A stretch of 46,120 nt of DNA from DATEOR01 sp046733475 (lineage in GTDB: Bacteria; Actinomycetota; Thermoleophilia; Gaiellales; Gaiellaceae): assembly GCA_046733475.1 (NCBI GenBank), contig JBKPPF010000030.1:1-46120 (forward strand), read 5' to 3'. Positions within the stretch are counted from its first letter, which is position 1. Each line of letters begins with the position of its first letter. Under the pieces are notes generated by a model. That model was not told the DNA's origin, ran no database searches, and saw nothing but the letters and a program-made list of their open reading frames with translations. Both the position numbers and the translations under genes were made by a program. Shown in pieces: positions 46,079-46,120 of the stretch.

Positions 46079-46120
46079 TTCGTGGCGCGGATCACTGCTG
46101 GATGTTGAACCAGCTTCCGC

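Noticed and set aside
46092..46120. Possible C-terminus of a minus-strand gene (reading GSWFNIQQ then stop)
   Set aside because: Only 29 bases are inside the window; too short to support a gene.

Overview
The window looks like chromosomal DNA of a high-GC actinobacterium. GTG starts are common, and the housekeeping block acpP-rnc-smc-ftsY / ffh-rpsP-khpA-rimM-trmD-lepB-rplS-rnhB-yraN-comM-dprA has the usual actinobacterial flavour. The class Thermoleophilia (Gaiellales/Solirubrobacterales-like) is my best guess; this is an inference from gene order and protein style, not a phylogenetic result. I see no insertion sequence, integrase, phage module or CRISPR array.

Layout. 1-14.3 kb is the core block: fatty-acid carrier protein, RNase III, chromosome segregation, signal-recognition-particle targeting, ribosomal proteins, ribosome and tRNA maturation, signal peptidase, RNase HII and DNA uptake/recombination (comM, dprA). 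It is interrupted by rpiA, an SDR, a small ABM-like protein, a dodecin and a secreted propeller-like protein. 14.2-18.6 kb (minus) is a tightly overlapping five-gene operon: alcohol dehydrogenase, formaldehyde-activating enzyme (Fae), enolase-superfamily dehydratase, amidohydrolase and a PLP-dependent dehydratase-like enzyme. A second alcohol dehydrogenase diverges from it. 19.7-25.3 kb (minus) is a complete dipeptide/oligopeptide ABC transporter operon with a fused double ATPase. 25.4-30.2 kb holds a glutamine amidotransferase, a GlcD-type oxidase with a DUF6282-like hydrolase, an alpha/beta hydrolase and a homocysteine S-methyltransferase homologue. 30.2-32.8 kb (minus) couples a MetE-like protein to a histidine/phenylalanine ammonia-lyase homologue that lacks the MIO-forming Ala-Ser-Gly. 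32.8-37.2 kb has an ATP-grasp protein, a 14-TM MFS transporter and small membrane, coiled-coil and acidic proteins. 37.3-39.9 kb has a cupin, a GFA-fold protein and an ArsR-DUF1801-SRPBCC-DHFR-like operon, followed by an opposing tRNA-Thr. 40-41.7 kb is a cluster of small membrane/envelope proteins closed by a strong terminator and a BON-domain gene. 41.7-46.1 kb holds small hypothetical proteins, a secreted M43-type metalloprotease and secreted beta-rich proteins.

Two layout habits stand out. First, many genes have a -10-like hexamer ending about 6 nt before the start codon, with no Shine-Dalgarno sequence, as expected for leaderless mRNAs; two divergent gene pairs use this in intergenic gaps of 17 and 28 bp. 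Second, most convergent neighbours overlap at their 3' ends, four of them sharing a 4-nt stop (CTAA, TTAG or CTAG).

The most interesting items are the MIO-less ammonia-lyase homologue in its methyltransferase operon, the Fae-containing operon, a 722-residue SMC without a recognisable hinge, and a permease gene whose best start codon is ATC.
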